From assembly GCA_964293305.1 (NCBI GenBank), contig CAXYYO010000012.1, forward strand, positions 1-64,000: a stretch of 64,000 nucleotides of DNA, read 5' to 3'. Origin of the DNA: CALAGJ01 sp964293305 (lineage in GTDB: Bacteria; Bacteroidota; Bacteroidia; Chitinophagales; Chitinophagaceae). Below are positions 37,369 to 45,925 of this stretch, piece by piece; position 1 is the stretch's first letter, and every line of letters begins with the position of its first letter. A model generated the notes under the pieces. The model saw nothing but the letters and a program-made list of their open reading frames with translations. It had not been told where the DNA came from and did not search any database. The position numbers and the translations under genes are program-made.

Positions 37369-38031
37369 TTATGATTTTTGTTTTGCAGTAGCTTTTTTTG
37401 TATTTTTATAATAGACACAAATATGCTGGAGTGCACAGTTATGGCATGACGGACTGCGTGCAGTGCAAGTATATCTACCATGCAGAATAAGCCAGTGATG
37501 GGCTTTATGAATAAGATCTTTGGGAAAGTTTTTAACCAACTGTTTTTCAGTAGCTAGTGGTGTTTTTGCATTTACGGTAAGACCTAATCTTGCAGATACT
37601 CTAAATACATGTGTATCCACTGCCATATTGGGTTGTGCATCTATAACGGAGGTAATCACATTCGCAGTTTTACGCCCCACACCGGGTAGCCTTATTAGCT
37701 CATCGACTGTCATGGGCACCATTCCATTAAACTGATTGACGAGCATTTCAGCCATGCCTTTGAGGTGTTTGGCTTTATTGTTTGGATAAGAAATACTTTT
37801 AATGAGTACGAAGATATCAGGAATAGTAGCCATGCTCAGGGTAAGCGCATCTGGATAAACCTTGAAAATAGACGGCGTAGTCATATTGACCCGTTTATCT
37901 GTGCACTGTGCAGATAGAATGACTGCAACCAAGAGTTGAAAAGGACTATCATAAATAAGTTCTGTTTCTGCATTTGGGCTGTGGGTTAGAAAATAGTCAG
38001 TAACTGTTTGGTATTTCTGCTTCCTTGTCAT
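37369..38031 (-). CDS. nth: Endonuclease III
   Basis: The 220-residue DNA glycosylase/AP lyase has the helix-hairpin-helix LIRLPGVGRKTANVI with the catalytic Lys. The catalytic Asp is in AVDTHVFRVSARLGL, and a C-terminal [4Fe-4S] cluster motif C-x6-C-x2-C-x5-C is present (CTARSPSCHNCALQHIC). It excises oxidised pyrimidines in base excision repair. It appears to be a single gene. Confidence 0.94.
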   Translation of the reverse strand: MTRKQKYQTVTDYFLTHSPNAETELIYDSPFQLLVAVILSAQCTDKRVNMTTPSIFKVYPDALTLSMATIPDIFVLIKSISYPNNKAKHLKGMAEMLVNQFNGMVPMTVDELIRLPGVGRKTANVITSVIDAQPNMAVDTHVFRVSARLGLTVNAKTPLATEKQLVKNFPKDLIHKAHHWLILHGRYTCTARSPSCHNCALQHICVYYKNTKKATAKQKS

Positions 38032-38130
38032 GTATGGAGCGAATATATAGGGAAGCTATAATAAGTTTTCTGTAATAAGGATCGAAACAAACAAAAATTG
38101 GCTGGTGCGTACCAACCAACTCTTATTGAA

Positions 38131-38358
38131 TTAAACTGTTTGAAGCTGATGAGCAGTAGCAAAAATGCGCTCCAAAACGGCCGAAGCCGGCACCACTAAT
38201 GGCATTTTATAGAGCCGATTTTGTACTTCCTTCAGTGTTGTCAGTTTTTCACGCAGTGCCCAATTTACCTGCAATTCGGCTTCTAAGGCCGGGACTAATT
38301 CCGGTTCTAACTCATTGTACAAATATTGCACTAATGCCTCTGTAGTAAAATCTTGCAT
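38131..38358 (-). CDS. Small acidic helical protein of unknown function
   Basis: The 75-residue protein is leucine- and glutamate-rich (ALVQYLYNELEPELVPALEAEL, LREKLTTLKEVQNRLY). This resembles the soluble N-terminal segment of Bacteroidota anti-sigma-like proteins, but it has no membrane helix or metal-binding cysteines. Its function is unknown. It stands alone, about 100 bp from its neighbours on both sides. Confidence 0.6.
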   Translation of the reverse strand: MQDFTTEALVQYLYNELEPELVPALEAELQVNWALREKLTTLKEVQNRLYKMPLVVPASAVLERIFATAHQLQTV

Positions 38359-38471
38359 AAAATTTATTTTAAATTACTACGATTTCCCCTGGATTTTTTT
38401 GGATTCAGACTTTTTTAAAAAGCCTGCTATAAAACTCTAATTGAGCGTAAATATTGTGTACAAAGGGTTCT

Positions 38472-38789
38472 TTATTTTGTAACAGCCAAACTGATAGGCT
38501 CAGATATTAAAAAAATATCCTCATTATCCTTTTTCATGAAAAAATGTTCTCTAGCGTATTTTTCAATAGTTGCGGCATTGTTTTGAAGATCCCCAAGGTC
38601 TTTTTTCGTTTGCGCTATGGCATCTTCAAAATGCTTTTCACTGGTTTGTAGAGTTTGTAATTCCGTCTGTCTTTCTTGCTGGTTGATAAGGTTGTTTTTA
38701 TCCAAAAAAATAGTCCACACACCAAAGATGATAGTACTAATGGTGTATTTATTTTTTAGTATGGATAGATATGGAAGATATTTTTTCAT
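38472..38789 (-). CDS. Septum formation initiator (DivIC/FtsB family)
   Basis: The 105-residue protein has one membrane helix (about 15-30, YTISTIIFGVWTIFL). A coiled coil (LINQQERQTELQTLQTSEKHFEDAIAQTK; key heptads at about 35-75) follows, then the family motif IEKYAREHFFMKKDNEDIFLI. Proteins of this type bridge division-site components in the cell envelope. The usual partner genes are not nearby. Confidence 0.82.
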   Translation of the reverse strand: MKKYLPYLSILKNKYTISTIIFGVWTIFLDKNNLINQQERQTELQTLQTSEKHFEDAIAQTKKDLGDLQNNAATIEKYAREHFFMKKDNEDIFLISEPISLAVTK

Positions 38790-39172
38790 TCTACAATAGA
38801 TATAAAGATAAAAGGATTTATTAGCTGTAGTGACTGCAATGTTTTTTGTGCAAAAATATTATGAACAGTTATCTATTTTGCACAATGAAGATTTAAGTTC
38901 TAAGCAGTGCATCATTTTTAAAAAAAAATTGGATGACGAGTGGAAATAATTATTGAATACTATTTTTAATAGACAGATATATTCCATTTATATCTAATCT
39001 TTATTTATTTTGATTACACTAAATTATATCTGTTAGTATACATACAATTATATGCTGTAAAATATTTCAGTACCTATTTTTACATAAAAAAATATCCACG
39101 GGATATCTATTGTAGTTAATGTCCTAAGGGCATAAAATTTTTACAACATATTTAAAAATAATCAAGAATAAC
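38790..39172. other. Divergent intergenic region with weak promoter-like elements
   Basis: These 383 A+T-rich bases separate the DivIC-like gene (leftward) from the thioesterase gene (rightward). A minus-strand TATTTTTG at 38851-38858 matches the -7 consensus for the DivIC-like gene. A short inverted repeat (ATATCC-acg-GGATAT, 39092-39106) lies closer to the thioesterase. No gene or RNA was recognised. Confidence 0.4.
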
Positions 39173-39610
39173 ATGTCAATCTGGTTTCAGCCAAAAATTA
39201 ATCTTTCACAAATCAATCTACTAAATCAATCCACAATGGGTGAGCATTTGGGCATGCAGTTCACTTCTATTGGCGATGATTTTATATGTGGAACCATGCC
39301 TGTAGATCATAGAACACAACAACCTTATGGTATTTTGCATGGTGGGGCATCTGTGGCTCTTGCAGAAACATTAGGCAGTGTAGCATCTGCATTAGTTGTA
39401 GATACCAATCGCTTTTTATGTGTAGGACTAGAAATTAATGCAAATCATATTAAATCGGTAAGAAAGGGACTGGTAACCGGAACTTGCATGCCTATACATA
39501 TTGGTAAATCCACCCATGTTTGGGATATTCGTATTTGCGATGAAGATCAAAAACTGGTATGCATCAGTAGGCTCACCGTTGCAATATTGGCAAAACAAAA
39601 AGATCAATAA
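39173..39610 (+). CDS. PaaI-family hotdog thioesterase
   Basis: The 145-residue protein has the hotdog core MGEHLGMQFTSIGDDFICGTMPVDHRTQQPYGILHGGASVALAE (key residues HGG and the following Glu). This places it with the YdiI/MenI/PaaI group of acyl-CoA thioesterases. A role in 1,4-dihydroxy-2-naphthoyl-CoA hydrolysis for menaquinone or in phenylacetate metabolism is possible, but the substrate cannot be told from sequence. The following DUF2911 gene is 80 bp away. Confidence 0.85.
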   Translation: MSIWFQPKINLSQINLLNQSTMGEHLGMQFTSIGDDFICGTMPVDHRTQQPYGILHGGASVALAETLGSVASALVVDTNRFLCVGLEINANHIKSVRKGLVTGTCMPIHIGKSTHVWDIRICDEDQKLVCISRLTVAILAKQKDQ

Positions 39611-39647
39611 ATAGAAAAAGAATAATAGTTATTACATCAGCGGTGCA

Positions 39648-39675
39648 TTGGAATTGATATATCCTTCTTCCTTTG
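39648..39675 (+). promoter_or_regulatory. Putative promoter of the DUF2911 gene
   Basis: TTG (39648-39650) and TTCCTTTG (39668-39675) are 17 bp apart. This is the Bacteroidota -33/-7 arrangement with one mismatch in the -7 box. The start codon is 16 bp downstream. Confidence 0.4.
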
Positions 39676-39690
39676 TAAAAAAATTATAAA

Positions 39691-40803
39691 ATGAAATGTA
39701 AACTATTTATCTGCATCCTATGCTACATTAGTTTTTCAACACATTCTATGAGCCAAGCGCTTCGAGTACCGCAAGCTGTAAATAATGCTTCTAGTGTGGG
39801 GTGCAGGGTGGGGGTTACTCATATAAATGTGGACTATAGTGCTCCGGGTGTAAAAGGCAGGGAAGGAAAAATTTATGGCACCGATGTGGTACCTTATGGA
39901 TTTACTGTACTTGGCTTTGGTTCTTCATCGCCTTCTCCATGGCGTGCAGGTGCTGATGAATGCACTGTAATGTCTTTTTCAACGGATGTAACCATTAATG
40001 GAAAAAAATTGCCAGCAGGTCAATACGCATTTTTTATAGCAGTACAAGCAGATAGCAGCACCCTTATTTTTAATAAAAACACAGAGGAATGGGGAAGTTA
40101 TTTTTATAGAAAAGAGTTGGATGTGCTACATGTAGCCACTGTGCAGGAAAAAAATTTACCTGTGTTGCAAGAAAGATTGATATATCAGTTTTCAAACCAA
40201 ACGGATCATTCGGTTGACTTACATTTAGCGTGGGAGAAATGGAGTTTCCCAATACATATTGAGGTTGATTTAAAAGCAACAGTACTAGAAGATATTCGCA
40301 GTCAAATGAGTGGAGTACTTGGATTTGATCCACCCAGCTTAGAGGCAGCCGCTCAGTGGTGTGTATTCAATGATATAAATTATGATGAAGCATTAAACTG
40401 GATTAATTCTGCAACAGATCCACAATTGGGAGGTCGTACTACTTTTATTTCACTCTCTGTAAAAAGCCAAATTTTAAAAAAATTAGGAAGAGCAAATGAA
40501 GCTGCTACCATGATGAATCAAGCTGTTGATATTGCTACCGCAAATGAGTTGCATGGTTATGGCAGGCAATTAATCAATGAAAAGAATCTACCAGAAGCCC
40601 TAGCTATTTTTCAAAAAAATTATGATAAAAATAAAGGTGCATGGCCTACTAATGCAGGCATGATGCGCATTTATTCTGCTATGGGCGATTATTCAAAAGC
40701 ATTGCAATTTGCAAAAGCTGCTTTACCACAAGCACCCAATGAACAAATAAAAAAGATACTGGAAAATGCTATCCAAACATTGAGTGATGGAAAGCCATTG
40801 TAG
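39691..40803 (+). CDS. DUF2911 domain-containing exported protein
   Basis: The 370-residue protein has a signal peptide (MKCKLFICILCYISFSTHSMSQ). The DUF2911 domain at about 25-180 is clear: VTHINVDYSAPGVKGREGKIYG, PSPWRAGADECTVMSFSTDV and GKKLPAGQYAFFIA. The rest (about 220-370) is helical with TPR-like repeats. Function of the family is unknown; it is common in Bacteroidota and found outside the cytoplasm. It is followed by a long gap and terminator, so it is monocistronic. Confidence 0.88.
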   Translation: MKCKLFICILCYISFSTHSMSQALRVPQAVNNASSVGCRVGVTHINVDYSAPGVKGREGKIYGTDVVPYGFTVLGFGSSSPSPWRAGADECTVMSFSTDVTINGKKLPAGQYAFFIAVQADSSTLIFNKNTEEWGSYFYRKELDVLHVATVQEKNLPVLQERLIYQFSNQTDHSVDLHLAWEKWSFPIHIEVDLKATVLEDIRSQMSGVLGFDPPSLEAAAQWCVFNDINYDEALNWINSATDPQLGGRTTFISLSVKSQILKKLGRANEAATMMNQAVDIATANELHGYGRQLINEKNLPEALAIFQKNYDKNKGAWPTNAGMMRIYSAMGDYSKALQFAKAALPQAPNEQIKKILENAIQTLSDGKPL

Positions 40804-40934
40804 CTGGTATGATATTCATATTTTGAAAAAGATTTTATTGGAAAACTTTATTTTATGCGAAAGGCTTGCATAAAAAATAAAAGCAAATTTTCTGACATAC
40901 TTACATGTTGAAATTTGCAAAAAAATCATTACAA

Positions 40935-40971
40935 AAAAGAGGCTGTTCCATTTTTAGGAACAGCCTCTTTT
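40935..40971. terminator. Bidirectional terminator between the DUF2911 and metallopeptidase genes
   Basis: A perfect 15-bp stem (aaaagaggctgttcc / ggaacagcctctttt) with a 7-nt loop sits between the converging ends of the DUF2911 gene and the metallopeptidase. Its A and T arms give a T tract on both strands. Confidence 0.88.
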
Positions 40972-40994
40972 AATTGATAGGTTTTATACAGAAT

Positions 40995-43724
40995 TTACTC
41001 CTTTATAAAAGTGGCATTGCCTATCTTAATACCTTCTTTTGTAAATAGGATAATATTATACACTCCTGCTGACAAAGATGTTATAGAAACCTTATTGGCA
41101 CCTGCAGCCAACAACTCCTGTTTTACCATATTACCTTGTGCATTGTAGATGTGTAGCATACTTTCGTTACTCAACTGCTTGGCCTCAATTTTAATATAAT
41201 CTTTTGCAGGATTTGGAGACACCTGTATGCCCGTTATTGTCTGACTATTATTTCTAGATGCCGTGCCAAGTTGCACTTTCAAAGTATAGCAACTACTTGC
41301 ATTATTTGCATTATTATATCCATAAACTTTTACATAATAAGTGCCTGCTGTAGCTGTATAGCTAATACTTTCAGAGGTGGTGCCTCCTTTTTGTGATGTA
41401 GCCACTTGCGTTTGTGCACTGTTATACAAACGAATATCATAATCTGCGGGAAGTGTAGTCAATGAAACTGTGATAGTACCACCGTTTGTTATAATAAATT
41501 TGTAATAATCATTGTCTCCACTTGGGTTTAATAATCCTTTTACATCTGTATTGAAAGGAATACTTACTGCTGCGCCAAATGATTCATTGTTATTATCATA
41601 ACTGCTTTGACATCCGGTAGCTGTTGAAGCACCTACATTCAGGGTATAGCAACTTGTACTATTAGCTCCATTATAACCAAAAATTTGTAAGTAATATGTA
41701 CCAGCAGCAGTATTTGTATTACTAATTGTTTCGGTGCTTGTACTCCCAAGCTCACTGCGCTTTATTTCTGTACCTGCCGAATTGTAAAATATGATATCAT
41801 AATCTGCAGGTAATGTGCTAAGTGTGATGGTTAAATTGCTTGTAGCACTTAATGTGAACTTATACCAGTCTTTATCTGTACCGGTATTGATGGCACCTGA
41901 AATGTTTGTATTGGTAGCTACAGTAGCTGCTGCTGCTAAACTTTCATTTGGCTCATTTGCTGTTGTACAACCACCACTTACAGAAGATGTGGTAAACTGG
42001 GCACTGCTATAAGCACTACTAGAACTGCTACAGTTTGTTTTTACCCTCCAGTCATAAGTTGTGGAAGCCGAAAGGCCAGATATAGCCTGACTTGTAGCCG
42101 TAGTAGCGCTAGCAGCTGTAGTCCATGAGGATGCAGCAGTGGTTTTATATTCTAAGGTATAGTTGGTTGCTCCACTTACTGCAGACCACAAAACGGTAGC
42201 ACCAGATGTAGTAATGGATGAACTGCTTAACCCAGTTGGTGCATTGCAAGTAGCACCTCCACTACTAATTGTAAAGTTTACATTGCTTATGTCAAAGAAA
42301 ATATTTCCAACTGCCTCTACTTTTATACGACATTGAGTACTGCTTATAGACGGTACTGTAATGCTTTGGCTACCATCATTTGGAGTAGATGCTAAAAGTA
42401 CAGTAGAGAAATTACTGCCACCATCTGTTGATAAACTGATTTTAACATTGGCACAGTTTACCGGAGATCCATTACTACCACCTAAATTCCAACTTACTGT
42501 TTGTGTACTACCTTGGCTCCATGTAACCGCCGTATTTGGTGCAGATACGCTAAATGGACCCGTTGTAGATGATACTGTTACCAACATATTATCATTTGCA
42601 TTTTGACCACCACCAGCTCTATTATCCCTTACGGTCATTCTAAAATTTAGAGTACGAGCCACAGAGGGTAAGGCTTCCCAAGTATTTGTGAGATTGCCTG
42701 CCAGAATAGTAGATAGAGATGGGAATGTTCTGGATGATGATGTGGTTGGATTAAAGGACCTAAAAACTGGCCCTTTTGTACTGGTAGCTGACGGAAAAGT
42801 ATTTGCTCCACTTGCATAATTATCATATTGCTCCCAGCAAAATGTGAGTGCATCACCATTAGCATCTGTAGCACTACCAGTTAAAACGAATGGTGTGGAT
42901 TTAGGAATGGTATAGTCAGCTCCAGCATTTGCCGTAGGCACATTATTTCCTGTATTCGTTTGCACCGCACAATTTCCTGAAGTTGACTTTATATAGTCGG
43001 TCACTTGTTCTATACTTTTAGCATGAAAATAGGGATCGCTATGTGGCTGCACATCTGTACTTCCTGTAATGCCTGCATATCCCATAATAGTACTTCCACT
43101 GCCAGGTTCCATATTTGCACCAGCACTTTCAGTTTGGAAAGTAAATGTATGGTTGGCACCAAACTGGTGGCCCATTTCATGCGTCCAATAATCAATAACT
43201 AATGGATCTCCTGTGGCATCTGTATGTGCAGTAAAGGCACTACCCTTTTGGCCTGCCTTGCAAACGCATCCTATACAACCGGCATTACCATTATTGCCAG
43301 ATGCAGCAGCAACCCCGGCCAGAAGGTGGCCTATATCATAGTTGGAGCTGCCTATTACATTGTCAATGGTGGTTTGTGTTTTACTGTTCCATTGGCTACT
43401 GCTTGTCCATGGATCTGTAGCAGCATTGAGATAAATGATTTGATCATTATTACTTACTAAAACCAAGCGCACACTAAAGTCTTTTTCGTAAACAGTATTT
43501 GCTCTTGTTACGTTGGTATTTAAATTGGCTAATACCTTAGAAATTCTTTGTGCATCAGAAGTTTCAGTACCATTTAAACATTTTTGAGAATACTCTCCAT
43601 TTACGGTGCATGCTAAGCGGTAAGTGCGGAGCTTACCATCATCTGCACCTCTAAGTGTTGACTCCATTCCGTTTTGAACTGCTTGATTGATTATTTCACC
43701 CACACCACATGAAAAACTATTCAA
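40995..43724 (-). CDS. Metallopeptidase main part (M12B-like, T9SS), downstream of an in-frame TAG
   Basis: Taken from a TTG at 43724 this open part is 909 codons. The reprolysin-type motif HEMGHQFGANH is at residues 182-192, with the Met-turn STIMGYAG at about 211-218. A PKD-like region (about 270-395), a fibronectin III-like domain (about 495-580), two pre-peptidase C-terminal (PPC) domains (about 605-695 and 720-815) and a T9SS sorting domain (831-909, QVSPNPAKDYIKIEA) follow. The TTG is unlikely to be a true start: the coding frame runs without a gap through an upstream TAG into the propeptide part. See the pseudogene entry for the whole gene. Confidence 0.8.
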   Translation of the reverse strand: MNSFSCGVGEIINQAVQNGMESTLRGADDGKLRTYRLACTVNGEYSQKCLNGTETSDAQRISKVLANLNTNVTRANTVYEKDFSVRLVLVSNNDQIIYLNAATDPWTSSSQWNSKTQTTIDNVIGSSNYDIGHLLAGVAAASGNNGNAGCIGCVCKAGQKGSAFTAHTDATGDPLVIDYWTHEMGHQFGANHTFTFQTESAGANMEPGSGSTIMGYAGITGSTDVQPHSDPYFHAKSIEQVTDYIKSTSGNCAVQTNTGNNVPTANAGADYTIPKSTPFVLTGSATDANGDALTFCWEQYDNYASGANTFPSATSTKGPVFRSFNPTTSSSRTFPSLSTILAGNLTNTWEALPSVARTLNFRMTVRDNRAGGGQNANDNMLVTVSSTTGPFSVSAPNTAVTWSQGSTQTVSWNLGGSNGSPVNCANVKISLSTDGGSNFSTVLLASTPNDGSQSITVPSISSTQCRIKVEAVGNIFFDISNVNFTISSGGATCNAPTGLSSSSITTSGATVLWSAVSGATNYTLEYKTTAASSWTTAASATTATSQAISGLSASTTYDWRVKTNCSSSSSAYSSAQFTTSSVSGGCTTANEPNESLAAAATVATNTNISGAINTGTDKDWYKFTLSATSNLTITLSTLPADYDIIFYNSAGTEIKRSELGSTSTETISNTNTAAGTYYLQIFGYNGANSTSCYTLNVGASTATGCQSSYDNNNESFGAAVSIPFNTDVKGLLNPSGDNDYYKFIITNGGTITVSLTTLPADYDIRLYNSAQTQVATSQKGGTTSESISYTATAGTYYVKVYGYNNANNASSCYTLKVQLGTASRNNSQTITGIQVSPNPAKDYIKIEAKQLSNESMLHIYNAQGNMVKQELLAAGANKVSITSLSAGVYNIILFTKEGIKIGNATFIKE

Positions 43725-43784
43725 GTTTTTGATACTACTTTTTGAAAAAACTGCACATGTATTTTCATTAATTGCATTGATATA

Positions 43785-44228
43785 CTAGGATGCCTCATCC
43801 TGCCCCGACACCAATCCATTAAATCCAAAAGGAGATATATCACAACGCAAATAATGTCCAGATTGCTCAAGACCTACACCAGCAAAGGATGCAAAGCCAG
43901 GAAACTTTTTTAATAAACCTTTTTCCATAACTGGTGCACTTACAATGCTGAAACGTTCCATGCCACCACCCGGTATAGGTAAGCTGATAGTGAATTTAGA
44001 AGCGCTTAGTTGTAATAAGCTATTTCCTTCCGGCACTGTCGAAAGAAAAATGGCTGCATCTTTTAGCTGTATTTGGTACAGATCATAACTGTCAGGTTTA
44101 TAATTTTTTTTAAAAAGAACCTCCTCTTGAATTGTAGTTAGATTGGCTTTTGTCCACCATTTTTTACTTTGTGAAAATGCGGACAGACTGAGCAGCACAA
44201 GACTGCAAATGAGATAGAACTTCCTCAT
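43785..44228 (-). CDS. Signal peptide and propeptide part of the interrupted metallopeptidase
   Basis: The 147-codon open part has a signal peptide (MRKFYLICSLVLLSLSAFSQ). A prodomain-like sequence follows (YDLYQIQLKDAAIFLSTVP, FTISLPIPGGGMERFSIVSA, MEKGLLKKFPGFASFAGVG, SPFGFNGLVSG), as in T9SS-exported reprolysin-like peptidases of this phylum. It stops at TAG right after GLVSGQDEAS. Because it has a proper start and leader, it may still be translated, giving a secreted but inactive fragment. Confidence 0.75.
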   Translation of the reverse strand: MRKFYLICSLVLLSLSAFSQSKKWWTKANLTTIQEEVLFKKNYKPDSYDLYQIQLKDAAIFLSTVPEGNSLLQLSASKFTISLPIPGGGMERFSIVSAPVMEKGLLKKFPGFASFAGVGLEQSGHYLRCDISPFGFNGLVSGQDEAS

Positions 44229-44418
44229 GTGTGAATCAATTTTTTGTGATGATAAAAAAATAAAATAGAGCGTTATGGCGAGAGCCTTATTTTGTTTTCA
44301 AAATGAGTAGGTGAAAAGCATTCGTTGTAATGCGGTGAATGTAGGGAGCGTGAATGTACTTGTCAAATAAATTTAACAAAAAAAAATGTTTGTCTAGTGG
44401 TAAACTACCTGTATTATT

Positions 44419-45321
44419 TTATTCCGGAATAATGATGCGCCTATATTGAGCTGCATACCCAGTAAATGCACCAAGAGCACCGTTAGAAATATTACCTAAT
44501 ACTTTTATGGGTGATGAAAATGGATTGCCATTGCTTTGATAAGCATATTCCCAAGTACGCCAGAAGTCATAAGCAGCTAAATCAATATTACAAAATTTAA
44601 AAATAACTGTATCACCATGATCAAAGAAACCAAAATCATCATTATTCAAATCTAAGCTATCATTTCTATTATATCCTTTTGGTATTTGAAAAGTATAAGT
44701 GGTGCCATCTACCACAAGGTCATCAAAAGCCGATGTATAACCGGGAAAAAAGGGTTCGCCATTAGTGCCTGTAAAATATCTCACATAATTTCTCAAACCC
44801 GGAGGATCATTAAAAAGACCATAGAGCACCACTTTGCCAGTATCATTGGTGTCTGGTGATTCCTTCCACCATAATGAGTCGCAGGTTTTTGTGAGTTCCG
44901 GTATGGTGGTGGAAGCCATATAGTTGGCACCAGCTACTGTTGTAATAAAAATACTATATGATTTACCAAATTTACCATAAATAACGTTTCGGGGATTTGT
45001 AATATCGCAAGTATAGTAATAGAAAGTATAGCCACTATCGTTTGTATAACTAAATTCTATAAGTGCAGCAGTATCACTGCCATCGGTGATGGATACAATA
45101 GCATCATGCTCAAAAGAATTTGATATTAATTCTGTAGAAAAACTATTGAAATAATTCAATGATCTGCTCAGTACCAAAAGTGGAAGGCCATTATTTTCGA
45201 TAGAGGCATCCACAACCAATTTTGGGTCAGTCTGATCAAGATTGACTGATATATTTCGTTCACATCCTATACTAATAATGACAAAAAGAAATAGAATATA
45301 TTTTACGTATCGAATTTTCAT
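44419..45321 (-). CDS. DUF4249 domain-containing lipoprotein
   Basis: The 300-residue protein has a lipobox (SIGC, Cys20) after MKIRYVKYILFLFVIISI. It contains the DUF4249 pattern LVVDASIENNGLPLLVLSRSLNYF and SYSIFITTVAGANYMASTTIP, and ends in a domain with the motif IPKGYNRNDSLDLN. DUF4249 proteins are usually found next to TonB-dependent receptors; none is seen here. Function unknown. The promoter is very close to the start codon (see the separate entry). Confidence 0.85.
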   Translation of the reverse strand: MKIRYVKYILFLFVIISIGCERNISVNLDQTDPKLVVDASIENNGLPLLVLSRSLNYFNSFSTELISNSFEHDAIVSITDGSDTAALIEFSYTNDSGYTFYYYTCDITNPRNVIYGKFGKSYSIFITTVAGANYMASTTIPELTKTCDSLWWKESPDTNDTGKVVLYGLFNDPPGLRNYVRYFTGTNGEPFFPGYTSAFDDLVVDGTTYTFQIPKGYNRNDSLDLNNDDFGFFDHGDTVIFKFCNIDLAAYDFWRTWEYAYQSNGNPFSSPIKVLGNISNGALGAFTGYAAQYRRIIIPE

Positions 45322-45331
45322 GGTCAGTATG

Positions 45332-45360
45332 CAAAATTATGGATTGAAATCTATTCCAAA
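45332..45360 (-). promoter_or_regulatory. Putative promoter of the DUF4249 gene with a very short leader
   Basis: On the minus strand TTTG (45357-45360) and TAATTTTG (45332-45339) are 17 bp apart, the Bacteroidota -33/-7 consensus without mismatch. The predicted start point would leave only about five untranslated bases before the ATG at 45321. Confidence 0.55.
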
Positions 45361-45423
45361 CAGATGTAAATGAAAATCGTTTTGTTTGTCGAAATATTTT
45401 TATCATTTCAGAAAAATGAGGGC

Positions 45424-45888
45424 ATGAAAATTCAAATATGGAGTTTTGGAAAAAATCATGAAGAATACGTATCAGCTGGCATTGAAATATTTACAAAAAG
45501 AATCAATCATTATTGTGAAGCCAACTGGGTTTTATTGCCGATGTCAAAAGCAACATTACTAGATATAATCAAAAAAGAAGAAGCAGAAAAAATTTTACAA
45601 CGATTGCATCAAGATGATTTTTTGATTTTGCTCGATGAAAGAGGAACTAATTGGAATAATCAAGATATTGCAAAGCAGATAGAAAAATGTCAAAACATAG
45701 CTGTAAAGAAATTAGTCTTCCTAATAGGTGGTGCTTATGGTGTAGATGAACTAATTATGAAAAGGGCAAATGCTGTATGGAGTTTGAGTAAATTAGTATT
45801 TCCTCACATGTTAGTAAGATTAATATTAGCTGAGCAGATTTATAGAAGTTTTACAATACTGCGAAATGAAAAATACCACCATACATAA
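45424..45888 (+). CDS. rlmH: 23S rRNA (pseudouridine1915-N3)-methyltransferase
   Basis: The enzyme has 154 residues from ATG at 45424, the usual RlmH length. An upstream ATG at 45370 would add 18 residues not seen in the family. Conserved stretches are LLDERGTNWNNQDIAKQIE, FLIGGAYGVDELIMKRA (SAM-binding loop) and LSKLVFPHMLVRLILAEQIYRSFTILRNEKYHH at the C-terminus. It methylates Psi1915 in helix 69 of 23S rRNA. The divergent neighbour is the DUF4249 gene. Confidence 0.94.
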   Translation: MKIQIWSFGKNHEEYVSAGIEIFTKRINHYCEANWVLLPMSKATLLDIIKKEEAEKILQRLHQDDFLILLDERGTNWNNQDIAKQIEKCQNIAVKKLVFLIGGAYGVDELIMKRANAVWSLSKLVFPHMLVRLILAEQIYRSFTILRNEKYHHT

Positions 45889-45925
45889 GATGTGAAATTA
45901 CCAAAATCCTAAACATTCAACTACT

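Larger units (their letters stand above)
40995..44228 (-). pseudogene. Reprolysin-like metallopeptidase gene interrupted by an in-frame TAG
   Basis: The start at 44228 and the large open part ending at 40995 are in the same frame. They are separated only by a TAG codon (43785-43787 on the plus-strand numbering, cta) and about 20 further sense codons. With the TAG ignored, the protein would be about 1077 codons: signal peptide and propeptide, zinc-metallopeptidase domain, Ig-like/fibronectin and PPC domains, and the type IX sorting domain. No frameshift is needed. Possible explanations are a nonsense mutation, a sequencing error or stop-codon readthrough. Confidence 0.65.

Noticed and set aside
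43722..43724. TTG as a genuine start of the metallopeptidase main part
   Set aside because: The frame continues upstream through 20 sense codons and a TAG into the propeptide, and no leader follows the TTG, so an interrupted gene explains it better.
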